Below, piece by piece: positions 1-9,137 of a stretch of 49,451 bases of DNA. The position numbers and the translations under genes were made by a program. The notes beneath the pieces were generated by a model, which saw only the letters and a program-made list of their open reading frames with translations, searched no databases and was not told the origin of the DNA. Position 1 is the stretch's first letter. Every line of letters begins with the position of its first letter. Source of the stretch: Acidobacteriota bacterium (GTDB lineage Bacteria > Acidobacteriota > Vicinamibacteria > Marinacidobacterales > Marinacidobacteraceae); contig VXNL01000048.1 in NCBI GenBank assembly GCA_009840635.1, positions 1 to 49,451 of the forward strand, given 5' to 3'.

Positions 1-49
<49 letters not shown>

Positions 50-86
50 ACGGCTCAGACGCCGACCGCGCCTACCCCGCGAGCCG

Positions 87-596
87 CTACAGGCGGAGCT
101 TCTCGAAGGTCGCCAGGGGAAGGAAGAGGCGGCGCGGGGTGGATGGGAAGGGACGGAAGCCATAGCGTTCGTAGAACGCGCGGGCGGCGTCGTTCTTCGC
201 GTCCACGACCACGGCGTAGGCGGCGATCGTGGCGCTTGCCCGTACGACGCGGCGGACCGCGTCGAGCAGCAGGGTTTCGCCGAGCCCGCGGCGCTGAAAT
301 GAGCGCGACACCGCCAAACGTCCGATGACGACCGCAGGTACCGGGTAGTGCGGTAGCCGTTTGGCGATTCCGGCCGGCAACTCGTCCTTCTCGAAGCTCG
401 CGGCGCTGAGGGTGTAGTAGCCGGCGATCTCCTCGGGCGACGCGCCCACGGCGACAAAGACACGGGCCACCCGGCGCCGTGTGTCCTGGGACGCGCGCCG
501 GCGGAGATAGTCGTCAAGGGCCGGCTCGCCGCACGAGAAGGAATCGCGGTCGTGCTGCGGGCCGAGGGGCTCGATGACGAGCCTCGGCTCATTCAC
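87..596 (-). CDS. GNAT-family acetyltransferase toxin (TacT-like)
   Basis: A 169-aa protein with the GCN5-related N-acetyltransferase fold. The acetyl-CoA pyrophosphate loop is visible around residues 95-110 (RLAVSRSFQRRGLGETLL), and the C-terminal FYERYGF is the usual GNAT ending with a catalytic-type tyrosine. Length and the upstream partner match the TacT/AtaT toxin group, which acetylates the amino group of charged tRNAs and blocks translation. The start is GTG at 596, overlapping the end of the DUF1778 antitoxin gene by 8 bp, so the two are probably translationally coupled. Toxin identity is inferred from family and context; a chromosomal GNAT of other function is the main alternative. 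Confidence 0.85.
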   Translation of the reverse strand: MNEPRLVIEPLGPQHDRDSFSCGEPALDDYLRRRASQDTRRRVARVFVAVGASPEEIAGYYTLSAASFEKDELPAGIAKRLPHYPVPAVVIGRLAVSRSFQRRGLGETLLLDAVRRVVRASATIAAYAVVVDAKNDAARAFYERYGFRPFPSTPRRLFLPLATFEKLRL

Positions 597-903
597 CGAT
601 GCGCTCGCGGTAGCGGTGGGCTGCCGCCCTCAGGGCCTCATTCGGCTCCGGAGGGTTGAGCAATGCGTCGTAAAAGGTGTCCCAGTCTGTTGCGGGGAGA
701 ACGATTTTTTCCCGTGACTCGATGACCCGCTCGGCGGCGGCGATCGCGCTCGACAGTACGAACCGGCTGACCGTCGTTTCCTCGTAGGCCGCCGCCCGTT
801 CCAGAGTGCGTTTGGCGCGCCCATCCATCCTGAGGTGGACGCGAGCGTGCCTTACCGCACTCGTGCCGGCGATGGGCTTGTCGGCCGGACTGGTGGCGGG
901 CAT
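589..903 (-). CDS. DUF1778 ribbon-helix-helix antitoxin (TacA-like)
   Basis: A 104-aa DUF1778 protein. A basic strand (HARVHLRMDGRAKRTLERAA, about residues 19-38) and a following helical region form a ribbon-helix-helix DNA-binding domain. The C-terminal part (TDWDTFYDALLNPPEP) is the segment that in this family wraps the GNAT toxin. The gene precedes and overlaps its toxin by 8 bp. The ATG at 903 lies 6 nt after a CATAAT -10-like box (910-915, minus strand), and an 11-bp palindrome covers that box. This suggests a nearly leaderless transcript and direct autorepression by the antitoxin or complex, which is typical for TacA-type proteins. Confidence 0.85.
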   Translation of the reverse strand: MPATSPADKPIAGTSAVRHARVHLRMDGRAKRTLERAAAYEETTVSRFVLSSAIAAAERVIESREKIVLPATDWDTFYDALLNPPEPNEALRAAAHRYRERIGE

Positions 904-906
904 GGT

Positions 907-917
907 GCCATTATGGC
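907..917. promoter_or_regulatory. tacA-like promoter and operator palindrome
   Basis: GCCAT-t-ATGGC is a perfect 5+1+5 inverted repeat 3 bases upstream of the antitoxin ATG. On the minus strand it contains CATAAT, a good -10 hexamer, separated by only 6 nt from the start codon. Overlap of a palindrome with the -10 box fits autoregulation by the DUF1778 protein. No clear -35 box was found. Confidence 0.5.
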
Positions 918-948
918 GTACAACGGGTGAAGATTCCTGTGGCGGGCG

Positions 949-1950
949 TCAGCGCAGCCGAGCGAGGAAGTCCGCCTCGTCGCGCGCGGCGAGCGCCGCA
1001 GCCACGACCGCGTCGGCGGACGCGCCGCGAACGGCGGCGGGAATCCGCTCCTCCGAAGCCTCGACCCCGCGACGGCGCAGGATGGAGAGGGCGGTGCGCG
1101 CCAGCGCCTCCGCGCGGCCCTCCTCCATCCCCTCGGTGTGACCTTCGGCGAAGGCCCGGGTGCGGCCCATCAGCATCAGGCGGAGCGCGAGGCGATCGTC
1201 CTCCGCCACCGTGCCCTCCCGGTCGCCGAGCCCTCGGCCCACCCGCCAGAGGTCCGACTCCGTCGCCTCCGACATCCTCGTCTCGTTCAGCGCCCGGTGG
1301 ATCTCCGTCGCCGTCCAGCCCGGAAACGCCCGGCTTTCCTTCGATTCCCGATACCCACCCTCATCGAGCAGGTAGATCCGGAGCCCGGGACGAAGGCCGC
1401 GCGGCCGACTGGGGGAGCCCCGGTCGGGAACCTCCACCCACACTTCCGGGAGGCGCCAGTCCGCGTAGGCGATCAGTTTGCCCCGCTGCACGTCCGTCGT
1501 GTTGTCCACTTCGAGGAGCACGTCCGGCAGCTCGTCTTCCCCGACGATCACCTTCCCGTACTCCGAAAGCTCCGCGCGGTCCGGATCGAGGTAGAGCGCC
1601 TGATCCGCCTGCATGATGTCTCCCAGGCTCCCGTCCGCTTCGCGGAACCGCAGGTCGGTCGCGCCGATGCAGCGCACCTCAGAGCCGCGCGCGATTCCGA
1701 TCTGCCGGACCAGCTGCGCGAGCCGCGCCGCCGGCCCCTCGTGGTACAGCGAGACGGTTTCCCGCATGATCCAGGCGGTCTCGCTCGCCCCGTGCCAGTA
1801 CTCGACCCGGCGGCCCTCCCATGTGGGGCTCTCGAACTCGGCCTCGCTCACCCGCACCGGATCGCAGCCCACGAACTCCAGTTCGGACACCGGTGTCCGC
1901 CGGCCCGCCCCGTCGGCGGGAGACCGCGACCCGCCCGCCAACCGGCGCAT
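949..1950 (-). CDS. Uma2-family (DUF820) putative nuclease
   Basis: A 333-aa protein with the Uma2/DUF820 core, a PD-(D/E)XK restriction-endonuclease-like fold. The signature runs through about residues 137-174: ELPDVLLEVDNTTD, then K in RGKLIAYADW, then LPEVWVEV. An upstream acidic residue lies in DIMQADQALYLDP. The C-terminal tail (RTRAFAEGHTEGMEEGRAEA, then a helical segment) is the charged helical extension often found on PD-(D/E)XK transposase-like proteins. No partner methylase is present. The cellular role of Uma2 proteins is poorly known. The ATG at 1950 is 6 nt downstream of TAGACT and lacks a Shine-Dalgarno; an internal GTG about 20 codons in is an alternative start. Confidence 0.75.
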   Translation of the reverse strand: MRRLAGGSRSPADGAGRRTPVSELEFVGCDPVRVSEAEFESPTWEGRRVEYWHGASETAWIMRETVSLYHEGPAARLAQLVRQIGIARGSEVRCIGATDLRFREADGSLGDIMQADQALYLDPDRAELSEYGKVIVGEDELPDVLLEVDNTTDVQRGKLIAYADWRLPEVWVEVPDRGSPSRPRGLRPGLRIYLLDEGGYRESKESRAFPGWTATEIHRALNETRMSEATESDLWRVGRGLGDREGTVAEDDRLALRLMLMGRTRAFAEGHTEGMEEGRAEALARTALSILRRRGVEASEERIPAAVRGASADAVVAAALAARDEADFLARLR

Positions 1951-1956
1951 CGCCGC

Positions 1957-1962
1957 AGTCTA
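1957..1962 (-). promoter_or_regulatory. -10-like box directly before the Uma2-family gene
   Basis: TAGACT on the minus strand ends 6 nt before the ATG at 1950, with no purine-rich ribosome-binding site between. The spacing predicts transcription starting at or very near the A of the start codon, i.e. a leaderless mRNA. Confidence 0.4.
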
Positions 1963-1984
1963 GCCGTCGCCGGAAGCCGCGGCT

Positions 1985-2452
1985 TCAGAGGGCGAAGCTC
2001 ATCACGTAGAGGCCCACGCCGGTCGCGCAGGTGAACCACAGTCCGGCGAAGGTGAGCCGGCCCCAGAGCTGGTGCCGCGGGCCGAAGGAACCTGGCAAGA
2101 CGCCGGGGAAACGGCGCCAGGAAAGGACCGCCAGGACGCACCAGGCGACGAAGGTGGGGATCGCGACGGCGAGATGGACGCCGAAGAGGCCGGCCAGCGT
2201 CGCGGTGCCGTGGTACGCGCTCAAGGCGAAGGCATCCATGGCGTGCCCGAAGCGGATGCTGCCCTCGAGCAGCAGCACCGCCACGATCGCCCCGAGCAGA
2301 ACCCCCACCTGGAGGCCGCGGTGGGCGCGGTAGCGGCGTTGCGCCGCGAGCCGCAGCGCCAGGGCCATCAGGAACGGAGCGGCCACGAAGAACACGACCG
2401 CCACGTCCACGAAGGCGTCCGCCCGCGTCCCGAGGAAGCCTGTCGCCAGCAT
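1985..2452 (-). CDS. DUF420-like integral membrane protein
   Basis: A 155-aa protein with about four transmembrane segments (roughly residues 13-36, 48-64, 84-110 and 132-152). Spaced histidines (RAH near 44, H81, H93, RHQLW near 127) and the end GVGLYVMSFAL resemble the DUF420 family, whose members often sit near cytochrome-oxidase assembly genes. No oxidase genes are nearby, so no function is assigned. The start is the ATG at 2452, the first that opens directly into the membrane domain; the frame stays open upstream over the antisense of the neighbouring gene, which is a shadow. It is divergent from the metallo-hydrolase gene, with 111 bp between starts. Confidence 0.65.
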   Translation of the reverse strand: MLATGFLGTRADAFVDVAVVFFVAAPFLMALALRLAAQRRYRAHRGLQVGVLLGAIVAVLLLEGSIRFGHAMDAFALSAYHGTATLAGLFGVHLAVAIPTFVAWCVLAVLSWRRFPGVLPGSFGPRHQLWGRLTFAGLWFTCATGVGLYVMSFAL

Positions 2453-2563
2453 GGGTTCGGAACCTCGACTACGAAGGGGTGGGTCTCCGGGCGGCGATTG
2501 CCCGCCGTCCGGGAGGCCGAGACCACGAGCATACCGGCGAGCATGGGGAGCCATCATTCCCCC

Positions 2564-3202
2564 ATGAAACAGCTCCAGCCCGACCTGTGGCAGAGCACGA
2601 TCCATCGTGCCGGAATCCTGAACACGCACGCCTACTTCCTCGCGCGGCCGGCCGGGAACATCCTGTTCTACAACACGGGGAACGAAGACGACCTGCAGGA
2701 GATGGCGGCATTGGGTGGGATTGCCTATCAGCTCCTCACCCACCGGGACGAGGCCGGCCCGTCCCAGGCGCGGATCCGGGACCGATTCGGTTGCAAGCTC
2801 GGCTGTAGTGCGATCGAGGCCCCGTTCGTCGGCGTCCACGGCGAACCGGATCTCCTGTTCGAAGCGGGCGCTGGCCAAATCGAGGACGTCACCATCATCC
2901 ACACGCCGGGACACACGGACGGCAGCATCTGTTTCTTCTACCGGTCGCCGTACGGCGGGTCCTATCTCTTCAGCGGCGACACGATCTTCCAGTGGGACGG
3001 GGAATGGTCCACGTTGGTGCTGCCGGGTTCCGGCGGCAGCGCTGCCGATCTGGCCCAGAGCCTGACGAAACTGCGCGAGGTCAGTCCGGACCTCGTGATG
3101 AGCAGCGGCTTCGTCGGCGAGGTGGCGTATCGCGAGGTGACGCGGGAGGGATGGGCGGCGGTGCTTGACGCGACGAGCGCACGCCTCGCCGCTTCGTCCT
3201 GA
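2564..3202 (+). CDS. metallo-beta-lactamase-fold protein with degenerate HxHxDH motif
   Basis: A 212-aa MBL-fold protein. It keeps the late motifs HTPGHTDGS (H113, H117) and SGDTIF (D139). The first metal motif, normally HxHxDH, reads THRDEAG (H60, D62) and lacks two histidines. Such variants occur among glyoxalase II-like MBL proteins and may bind one metal or have lost hydrolysis. The ATG at 2564 follows a GGGGAG 13 nt upstream; an in-frame ATG at 2543 is an alternative. It is convergent with egtD, 7 bp away. The substrate is unknown. Confidence 0.75.
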   Translation: MKQLQPDLWQSTIHRAGILNTHAYFLARPAGNILFYNTGNEDDLQEMAALGGIAYQLLTHRDEAGPSQARIRDRFGCKLGCSAIEAPFVGVHGEPDLLFEAGAGQIEDVTIIHTPGHTDGSICFFYRSPYGGSYLFSGDTIFQWDGEWSTLVLPGSGGSAADLAQSLTKLREVSPDLVMSSGFVGEVAYREVTREGWAAVLDATSARLAASS

Positions 3203-3209
3203 ATCGAAC

Positions 3210-4148
3210 TCAGGCGGCGAACAGGAAGACGCTGAACCGCTCGGCGGGGTCGCTCCAGTGGTGGAGGGGGCGCCATCCCGGGGCCGCGAGGGCGAGGACT
3301 TCCTCGACGTCGTACTTGTAGGAGTTCTCGGTGTGGATCCGGTCGCCGGCGGCGAACCGAAATGCCTCACCGGCCACCCGGACCGTCTGCTCCACGGCGC
3401 TCTCGAGCCACAGCTCGATCCGGCCCTTTCCTTCGTCGTAGAACTGGTGCGGGATCCAGTTTTCCGGGTCGAAGTCGCCGTCCGCGAGCCGGTTCACGTT
3501 GTTCAGGATGTTGCGGTTGAAGGCGGCGTTGAGGCCGCCGGGATCGTTGTAGGCGCGGTTGAGGACCGCCGGGTCCTTCTTCCGGTCCACCCCGAGGAGG
3601 AGGCGGGAGCCGGGGCCGGCGGCGCGCTGGAGCCGCGCGAGAAACGCCGACGCGTCCCCAGGTTCGAAGTTCCCGAGTGAGGAGCCGGCGTAGAAGACCG
3701 CGATCCGGCCGTGGTCGAAATCCAACGCGGGGAACGCGAAGTCGCCCGAGAAGTCCGCCGCCACCGGGATCACTCTCAGAGCCGGGAAATCGCGCCGTAC
3801 CTCTGCCGCCTGGCCGGCAAGCATCTCTTCGGCGATGTCCACCGGCGCGTAGGCGGCCGGCGTGTCCAACCCGCCCAGGACGATGCGCGCCTTCCTGGCG
3901 CTGCCCGCCGCGATCTCGGCGAGCACGGCGCGCGAGCCGATGCCGTCCGCGATCTCCCCGAGGTTGCCTTCCAGGATCGCGATCTCGGTCTCCGTCAGGT
4001 AGTACACGGGCGTCCGGGTGATCCGCTCAAAGAGGTCGGATCCGACCGGGTCGTAGAAGAACTTGGGGGAGATGGAGGGTGGGTTGCGGCGGAGTCCCTC
4101 GCGGATTTCGGCGCGGGCGGCGGTTTGGGTAAGAGCGAACTCAGGCAT
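3210..4148 (-). CDS. egtD: L-histidine N-alpha-methyltransferase (EgtD)
   Basis: A 312-aa protein close to the usual EgtD length of about 320. EgtD transfers three methyl groups from S-adenosylmethionine to histidine to give hercynine, the first step of ergothioneine biosynthesis. Recognisable parts are the N-terminal PKFFYDPVGSDLFERIT and PVYYLTETE, the SAM-binding region EIAAGSARKARIVL followed by YAPVDIAEEML, GSSLGNFEPGD with the histidine-binding asparagine, and the late HTENSYKY with the conserved Glu and Ser. It lies 136 bp downstream of egtB on the same strand, with a REP-like repeat between them. The product of EgtD is the substrate of EgtB. Confidence 0.93.
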   Translation of the reverse strand: MPEFALTQTAARAEIREGLRRNPPSISPKFFYDPVGSDLFERITRTPVYYLTETEIAILEGNLGEIADGIGSRAVLAEIAAGSARKARIVLGGLDTPAAYAPVDIAEEMLAGQAAEVRRDFPALRVIPVAADFSGDFAFPALDFDHGRIAVFYAGSSLGNFEPGDASAFLARLQRAAGPGSRLLLGVDRKKDPAVLNRAYNDPGGLNAAFNRNILNNVNRLADGDFDPENWIPHQFYDEGKGRIELWLESAVEQTVRVAGEAFRFAAGDRIHTENSYKYDVEEVLALAAPGWRPLHHWSDPAERFSVFLFAA

Positions 4149-4217
4149 CCGTGCGAGTCTTCATTGACGGCGGCCGGACCCAGTCGGCGTCCCCTGAAGG
4201 CGAGCCGCGATGAACCG

Positions 4218-4262
4218 CCCGCGGCCCTGCGGGCCGCTGTGCCGGCTAAAGCCGGCGTTCCA
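4218..4262 (-). repeat. REP-like two-hairpin repeat between egtB and egtD
   Basis: Two adjacent hairpins, GCGGCCC-tgc-GGGCCGC (4221-4237) and GCCGGC-taaa-GCCGGC (4241-4256), followed by GTTCC. Read on the minus strand this is GGAACGCCGGCTTTAGCCGG plus the second stem, the same layout as the copies near 10002, 33379 and 35824. It lies in the egtB-egtD transcript and could act as an mRNA stability or processing element. Confidence 0.75.
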
Positions 4263-4284
4263 AGCCGGCGGCGCCATCCGGCCC

Positions 4285-5541
4285 TTACCCGTCGCGGGCG
4301 ATGCGGATGCCCGTGGCCTGCCAGCGCGCGTCGGGCCGGAGGACGTGGCGGTAGGTGGGGCGGATGTGGGAGGCCGGGGTGAAGCAGGACCCGCCGCGGA
4401 GCACCATCCGTCCGGACATGGACCTGCCGCTCGGCTGGCCGAACCGTCCGGACGGGCGGAACCCGGGGTAGGGGAGATAGGGGCTCGCCGTCCACTCCCA
4501 GACGTCGCCGAAGAGCTGCACGGGACCGGCAGCTCCGCGATGCGCCACCGTCGGCGCGGGTTGGGGCTCAAGGTGGCCGTCTTCGAGGAACGTCCCCGCG
4601 ACCGGCTGATCCGCTGCCGCCGACTCCCATTCGAACTCGGTGGGCAGCCGCGCCTCCCGCCAGCGGGCGAAGGCGTCGGCCTCGAAAGCGCTTACGTGGA
4701 CCACCGGGGCGTTGGCTGCCATCGGCGCCAGTCCGGCGAGCGAGAACTCGGCAAACCCGCCGCCCTGCCGGACCCAGTGGAGCGGCGCCTCCCAGCCGCC
4801 CGCGGCGCGGGCTTCCCACCCGTCCGCGAGCCACAGCGAGCGCTCCCGGTAGCCGCCCTCTTCCATGAACTCCAGGTACTCGCCGTTCGTGATCAGGCGC
4901 GAGCCGAGCTGGAACGGAGCGACCCGCCGCTCGTGGCGGGGCCTCTCGTTGTCGTAGGCGAACCCCGTGCCGAAATGCCCCACGGGCAGCGTTCCGCCGC
5001 CGAACGAGACGAACCGCAGCGGCGGCGCGGGGCCTCCTCGCGGCCCGCCGGACGCCTCCCGATAGGCGGGGTGGAGCGGGTTCCGCGAGAACAGGTGCTT
5101 CAGGTCGGCGAGCAACCGCTCCTGGTGCTGCTGCTCGTGGTGCAGCCCGAGCATCACCAGTTCCCGGACCTCTTCGGGAACCTCACCTTCCAGCAATTCC
5201 TCCATCGCCTCGTCCACCCGGCGCCGGTACTCGTACACCTCCGCTACCGTGGGCCGCGAGAGCAGCCCCCGGTCGTGGCTGATCTCGACGCCCGCGTCGG
5301 AGACGCCGAAGACCGCCCGGTATTCGGGTTGGATCGGAGCCTGGCCGACGCCCTCGCGGCCCAGCACGAAGGTCTCGAAGTACCAGGAGGTGTGACCCAC
5401 GTGCCACTTCGCCGGGCGCGCGTCCGGCATCGACTGGACCACGTAGTCCTCGATGGCGAGCGGCGCCGCGAGCTCGGCGGTCTGTCGCCGGACCCGCCGG
5501 AACGTGTCCCGAAGGTCGGCGCTCGGCTGCGCCTCCGTCAT
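4285..5541 (-). CDS. egtB: hercynine oxygenase / sulfoxide synthase (EgtB)
   Basis: A 418-aa EgtB. This non-haem iron enzyme joins a thiol (gamma-glutamylcysteine or cysteine, depending on the subtype) to hercynine with oxygen. The DinB-like N-terminal domain shows SMPDARPAKWHVGHTSWYFE (H50 a likely iron ligand) and the signature HX3HXE as HEQQHQE (H135, H139, E141). The C-terminal formylglycine-generating-enzyme-like fold contains FGDVWEWTASPYLPYPGF and LRGGSCFTP near the end. Its ATG overlaps the stop of the upstream efflux adaptor gene in an ATGA (5538-5541), so it should be translated with the transporter genes. No egtA, egtC or egtE is present, so the sulfur donor and lyase are unresolved. 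Confidence 0.93.
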   Translation of the reverse strand: MTEAQPSADLRDTFRRVRRQTAELAAPLAIEDYVVQSMPDARPAKWHVGHTSWYFETFVLGREGVGQAPIQPEYRAVFGVSDAGVEISHDRGLLSRPTVAEVYEYRRRVDEAMEELLEGEVPEEVRELVMLGLHHEQQHQERLLADLKHLFSRNPLHPAYREASGGPRGGPAPPLRFVSFGGGTLPVGHFGTGFAYDNERPRHERRVAPFQLGSRLITNGEYLEFMEEGGYRERSLWLADGWEARAAGGWEAPLHWVRQGGGFAEFSLAGLAPMAANAPVVHVSAFEADAFARWREARLPTEFEWESAAADQPVAGTFLEDGHLEPQPAPTVAHRGAAGPVQLFGDVWEWTASPYLPYPGFRPSGRFGQPSGRSMSGRMVLRGGSCFTPASHIRPTYRHVLRPDARWQATGIRIARDG

Positions 5542-6755
5542 CCGGACGCCGCGGGCGCCACCCGGACCCCGTCCGCCACGCTGTCTCCGGGGTAGACCAC
5601 GACCCGGTCGCCGACCGCGAGGCCGCCGAGGACCTGCGCCTCCTGCCGGTTGCGCTCGCCGATCTCGACGGCGCGCTCGCTGGCGGTGTCGTTCTCGACA
5701 ACGAAGACCGCCCAGCTCTCCCCCCGGCGGAAGAGCGCCCCGACGGGCACCTTCACCTGGTCCTCCTGCTCCCAGACCACCACCCGGGTCTCGACGCGGT
5801 AGGCGTCACCGAGGCTGGAGCGGTTCTCGTAGGGGTCCTCCAGCTCCATGACCACGTTGACGCGCTGCTCCTCGACGCCGAGCGCCGAGATCTTGGTGAA
5901 GCCCGAGGGCTCCACCCGCAGCACCCGGCCGCCCAGCGGGCGGTCGCCGCCCCAGCGGTCGATCAGCGCCGCCTGCCCGGCGCGCATCCGCACCGCGTCG
6001 TTCGAGAGGTAGTCGGTCACCACCTCGAGTTCGCGCGGGTCCCCGACCTCGAGCAGCGGCTCGCCGGCGGGCACCACCGCCTCGCTCTCGCGCAGCCGCC
6101 GCAGCACCACCCCGTCCACCGGCGAGAAGATCTGGATCGCCTCCGGATTCCCCGTTCCCGGATCGCCGGCGCGGAAGCGGAACCGCTGCAGCCGGGCCCG
6201 CGCGAGCGCCAGGTTCCCGCGGGCGTCCCGGACCGCGAACTCGGCGGCCTCCAGCGCTTCCTGGCGGGTATCGAGTTCGAGCTGGGCCATCTCCAGAGCC
6301 TCTTCGGAGGAGACCCCCTCTTCCTGGAGGCGGCGCAGCCGGTTCAGGGTGGACTCGGCGAAGGCGCGCTCCTGCGCCGCCTGCTCGTGGAGCGCCTCGA
6401 CCCGGCCTACCGTGGCCTCGGCGGCCTCGACCGCGGCCTCGGCTTCGGCCCGCTGGCGCGGATCGAGCGGCACCGGAGACGCCGGCAGGAAGGTGGCGAG
6501 GACGCTCTCCGCGGCCAGCACCGGGTCGCCGGGCTCGAGTTCGATGCGGAGGACCCGGCCGGCCACCGGCGCCGAGATCTCGAACCGGTCCCGGACCCGC
6601 GTCTCGCCCTCCTCGTCGAGCGTCACGGAGAGCGTCCCCTGGACCACCGAGGCGATGTCCACCGGAATCGGGCGGGGGCGAGACCCGAGGGCGATCAGCG
6701 CGATGAGCGCGGCGAGGCCCCCGCCCCAGAGGATGAGCCGCCGTCGTTTCTTCAT
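5538..6755 (-). CDS. HlyD/MacA-type periplasmic adaptor of an ABC exporter
   Basis: A 405-aa membrane-fusion protein. It has one N-terminal transmembrane anchor (about residues 5-23), a lipoyl half-motif (EISAPVAGRVLRIELEPGDP), a long alpha-helical coiled-coil hairpin (about 95-195, rich in A, E, Q and R), the returning lipoyl half (IQIFSPVDGVVLRRLRESEA) and beta-barrel and membrane-proximal domains. Such proteins connect an inner-membrane ABC transporter to an outer-membrane channel. AAGGAG lies just upstream of the ATG. The permease and ATPase genes are immediately upstream with 8-bp and 7-bp gaps, and egtB overlaps its stop codon. No TolC-type gene is in the cluster. Confidence 0.9.
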   Translation of the reverse strand: MKKRRRLILWGGGLAALIALIALGSRPRPIPVDIASVVQGTLSVTLDEEGETRVRDRFEISAPVAGRVLRIELEPGDPVLAAESVLATFLPASPVPLDPRQRAEAEAAVEAAEATVGRVEALHEQAAQERAFAESTLNRLRRLQEEGVSSEEALEMAQLELDTRQEALEAAEFAVRDARGNLALARARLQRFRFRAGDPGTGNPEAIQIFSPVDGVVLRRLRESEAVVPAGEPLLEVGDPRELEVVTDYLSNDAVRMRAGQAALIDRWGGDRPLGGRVLRVEPSGFTKISALGVEEQRVNVVMELEDPYENRSSLGDAYRVETRVVVWEQEDQVKVPVGALFRRGESWAVFVVENDTASERAVEIGERNRQEAQVLGGLAVGDRVVVYPGDSVADGVRVAPAASG

Positions 6756-6763
6756 GACGCTCC

Positions 6764-9130
6764 TTATTCGCGTGTCTTGAGGACTTCCACGAGATCGAGC
6801 CGGTTCAATTTATGGCGAACGACGGCCGCCGAGAGCCCCATCGCGCCAACGACCGCCGCAGAGGCCCACGCGAAGGTGGCCGGTTCGGTGACCAGCGGCA
6901 TCCGGAACAGCTCGGTCTCGTAGGCGGCCAGCATGCCCGCAAGCATGGAATAGCCGAGCCCGAGCCCCACCGGGATCGCCGCCGCCGTCAGGATGGCGAG
7001 CTCCCCGAAGAGCACGACGCCGATCTCGGCGCGGGTGAAGCCCATGACCCGCATGCTGGCGAGTTCGCGGCTCCGCTCCGAGAGCGAGATGCGCGCCGTG
7101 TTGTAGATCACCCCAAACGCGATCACCATCGCGAAGAGCAGATTGATCGCCATCGTGTTGTTCATGTTCTCGGCGACGAAGGTCTCGAAGTTCTCGAGCA
7201 TGGCGTGCTGGAGCGCGACGCCCGCCACCACCGGCATGCCCTTGAGCGCGGCGTACACCGAGTCGCGCGCCGCCGGATCGATCCCGAGCGCCGCTCCGCT
7301 CATGGTCGCCGAGTCGCTGAGGAAGCGGCGGAGCGCTTCGGGCTCCATGTACGCGGAAACGCCCATCAGGTCGTCCACGGTGGCGCTCACCACCATGTCC
7401 CGCTCCGGCCGCGTCCCCTGGAGCGCCTCCACCCGGAGCGTGTCCCCCGGCGCGACGCCGAGCACGTCGGCAAGCTTCCGCGACAGGATGAGGCCCGTCC
7501 GGTCGAACCGCACCGGCTGGTAGTCGGCGCCCACCACGCGTTGCAGCTTCGCGTCCGGCTGGAGCGCCTGGATCCCGACCTGGCGGTTCCGGTTCCCGTT
7601 CCGCAGGCGCGCCGACGCGCCGTTCAGGGGCTCGACCTCGACGACGCCCGGCACCGACGCCAGCTCGTAGTAGGCGGCGCGCCCCTCCGGTTCGAAGAAG
7701 GTCACGGTCACGTCCTGGCGCTGGACCACGTTGAACTGGAGCTGCATGAGCTCTTCGAACGAATCCATGGCGGCGCTTGCGAGCACCATGATCGAGGCGG
7801 AGAACGCGATGCCGATCACCGACATGGCGGCGCGGGCCGGACGACGCGCGAGATTGCGGAGGACCATGCGGAGGGGCTGGGTGAGCCAGCGCTTGAGACC
7901 CAGCCGCTCGAGCAGCGAGACCCGGAAGGTGTCCGGCGCCGCGGGCCGCATCGCCTCCGCGGGCGGCAGGCGGACCACGCTCTTCACCGCGGCGGCGGCG
8001 CCCAGCACCGACGCCGCCCCGCAGGCCAGCAGGGCGCCGAGGATGTGCCCCCAACTCCAGCGCATGATCAGGTCCGGAAAGCGGAAGTACTCCATGTAGA
8101 GACTGAGCATCCCGGCGCTCATCAGGGCGCCCAGCGCGATCCCGAGCACGCCGCCGAGCACGGACACCACCACCGCCCACTGGGTGAAGTGCAGCCCGAG
8201 GCGCAGGTTGGAGTAGCCGATCGCCTTGAGCACCGCGATCTGTTCCCGCTGGACCGCGACCATCCGCCGGAGGACGACGTTGAGGAGGAACGCCGCGATC
8301 CCCAGGAAGATCATGGGCATGAGGAGCGCCATCCCGCGCAGCCCGGTCAACTCGTTCTGGAGGTACCAGTGGGAGATCTGCTGGGCGCGGGGAATGGCGC
8401 CCAGGCCGCCGTAGGACTCGAGCAGGCGGTCCAGCTCGGCGATCGCGGGCTCCGGGGCGGCGCCCTCGGCGAGCGACAGCGAGATGTCGTTGAACCCGCC
8501 CTCCATGTCGAAGGCGGTCGCGAGGTGCCGGCGGGCCATCCAGAACACCCCGAAGCGTGTCGGGTCGGGCAGGAGGTCGCCGCCGGCGATCGCGTAGACG
8601 TACTCGGGGGAGAGCGCCGTCCCGACGATCTCGAGCCGCTGGCGCCGGCCGTTGATCACGGCGAAGACCTGGTCGCCGAGTTCGAGTCCGTGCCCCTGGG
8701 CGAAGCGCTCGTTGACGATCGCTTCCTCGGCGCGTCCCGGGTCGGGCCAGCGCCCGCTGCGCAGGGTCACGCCGTTCAGGACCGGGCGGCCGCTGTCCGG
8801 CAGCGAGATGAGGCGGCCGTTGACCGGCTCGCTGGTTCCCGGGACGTCGAGGGTGACGCCGGCCACCACGCGGGTGTCCGCGCGGACCACTCCGGGGAGT
8901 TCGTCGAGGCTTGCGGCGACCCAGCGGGGGACGCGCTTGGCGTTCGCGAAGACGTCGCCGAACTCGTTCCGCGCGTAGTAGCGGTCGCGCGTCGTCTCCA
9001 GCGAGTCGAAGCAGATGAGCGATGCGACCAGCAGCGCGATCCCCGACGCGACCACCACCGCGATGGCGAGCCCCATGGAGCGCACCCGCCAGAGGTCGCG
9101 GAGGAGCTTGCGATCGAGGGCTGGGATCAT
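6764..9130 (-). CDS. ABC transporter permease, two FtsX domains
   Basis: A 788-aa permease with an N-terminal membrane helix (about residues 17-40), a large periplasmic MacB-PCD-like domain, a first FtsX block of three helices (about 270-385), a second helix near 435 followed by another periplasmic domain, and a C-terminal FtsX block (about 655-780). The layout is that of a fused double FtsX permease of the DevC/LolC/MacB superfamily, which exports or extracts substrates using force from a separate ATPase. It sits between the ATPase (7-bp gap) and the adaptor. The substrate cannot be read from the sequence; linkage to egtB and egtD makes a thiol or histidine-betaine compound a candidate. Confidence 0.9.
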   Translation of the reverse strand: MIPALDRKLLRDLWRVRSMGLAIAVVVASGIALLVASLICFDSLETTRDRYYARNEFGDVFANAKRVPRWVAASLDELPGVVRADTRVVAGVTLDVPGTSEPVNGRLISLPDSGRPVLNGVTLRSGRWPDPGRAEEAIVNERFAQGHGLELGDQVFAVINGRRQRLEIVGTALSPEYVYAIAGGDLLPDPTRFGVFWMARRHLATAFDMEGGFNDISLSLAEGAAPEPAIAELDRLLESYGGLGAIPRAQQISHWYLQNELTGLRGMALLMPMIFLGIAAFLLNVVLRRMVAVQREQIAVLKAIGYSNLRLGLHFTQWAVVVSVLGGVLGIALGALMSAGMLSLYMEYFRFPDLIMRWSWGHILGALLACGAASVLGAAAAVKSVVRLPPAEAMRPAAPDTFRVSLLERLGLKRWLTQPLRMVLRNLARRPARAAMSVIGIAFSASIMVLASAAMDSFEELMQLQFNVVQRQDVTVTFFEPEGRAAYYELASVPGVVEVEPLNGASARLRNGNRNRQVGIQALQPDAKLQRVVGADYQPVRFDRTGLILSRKLADVLGVAPGDTLRVEALQGTRPERDMVVSATVDDLMGVSAYMEPEALRRFLSDSATMSGAALGIDPAARDSVYAALKGMPVVAGVALQHAMLENFETFVAENMNNTMAINLLFAMVIAFGVIYNTARISLSERSRELASMRVMGFTRAEIGVVLFGELAILTAAAIPVGLGLGYSMLAGMLAAYETELFRMPLVTEPATFAWASAAVVGAMGLSAAVVRHKLNRLDLVEVLKTRE

Positions 9131-9137
9131 GGTGGCG

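Noticed and set aside
2452..3370. N-terminal extension of the DUF420-like protein across the MBL-fold gene
   Set aside because: The upstream codons are antisense to a confident MBL-fold gene and form no membrane or recognised domain; the ATG at 2452 opens the first helix.
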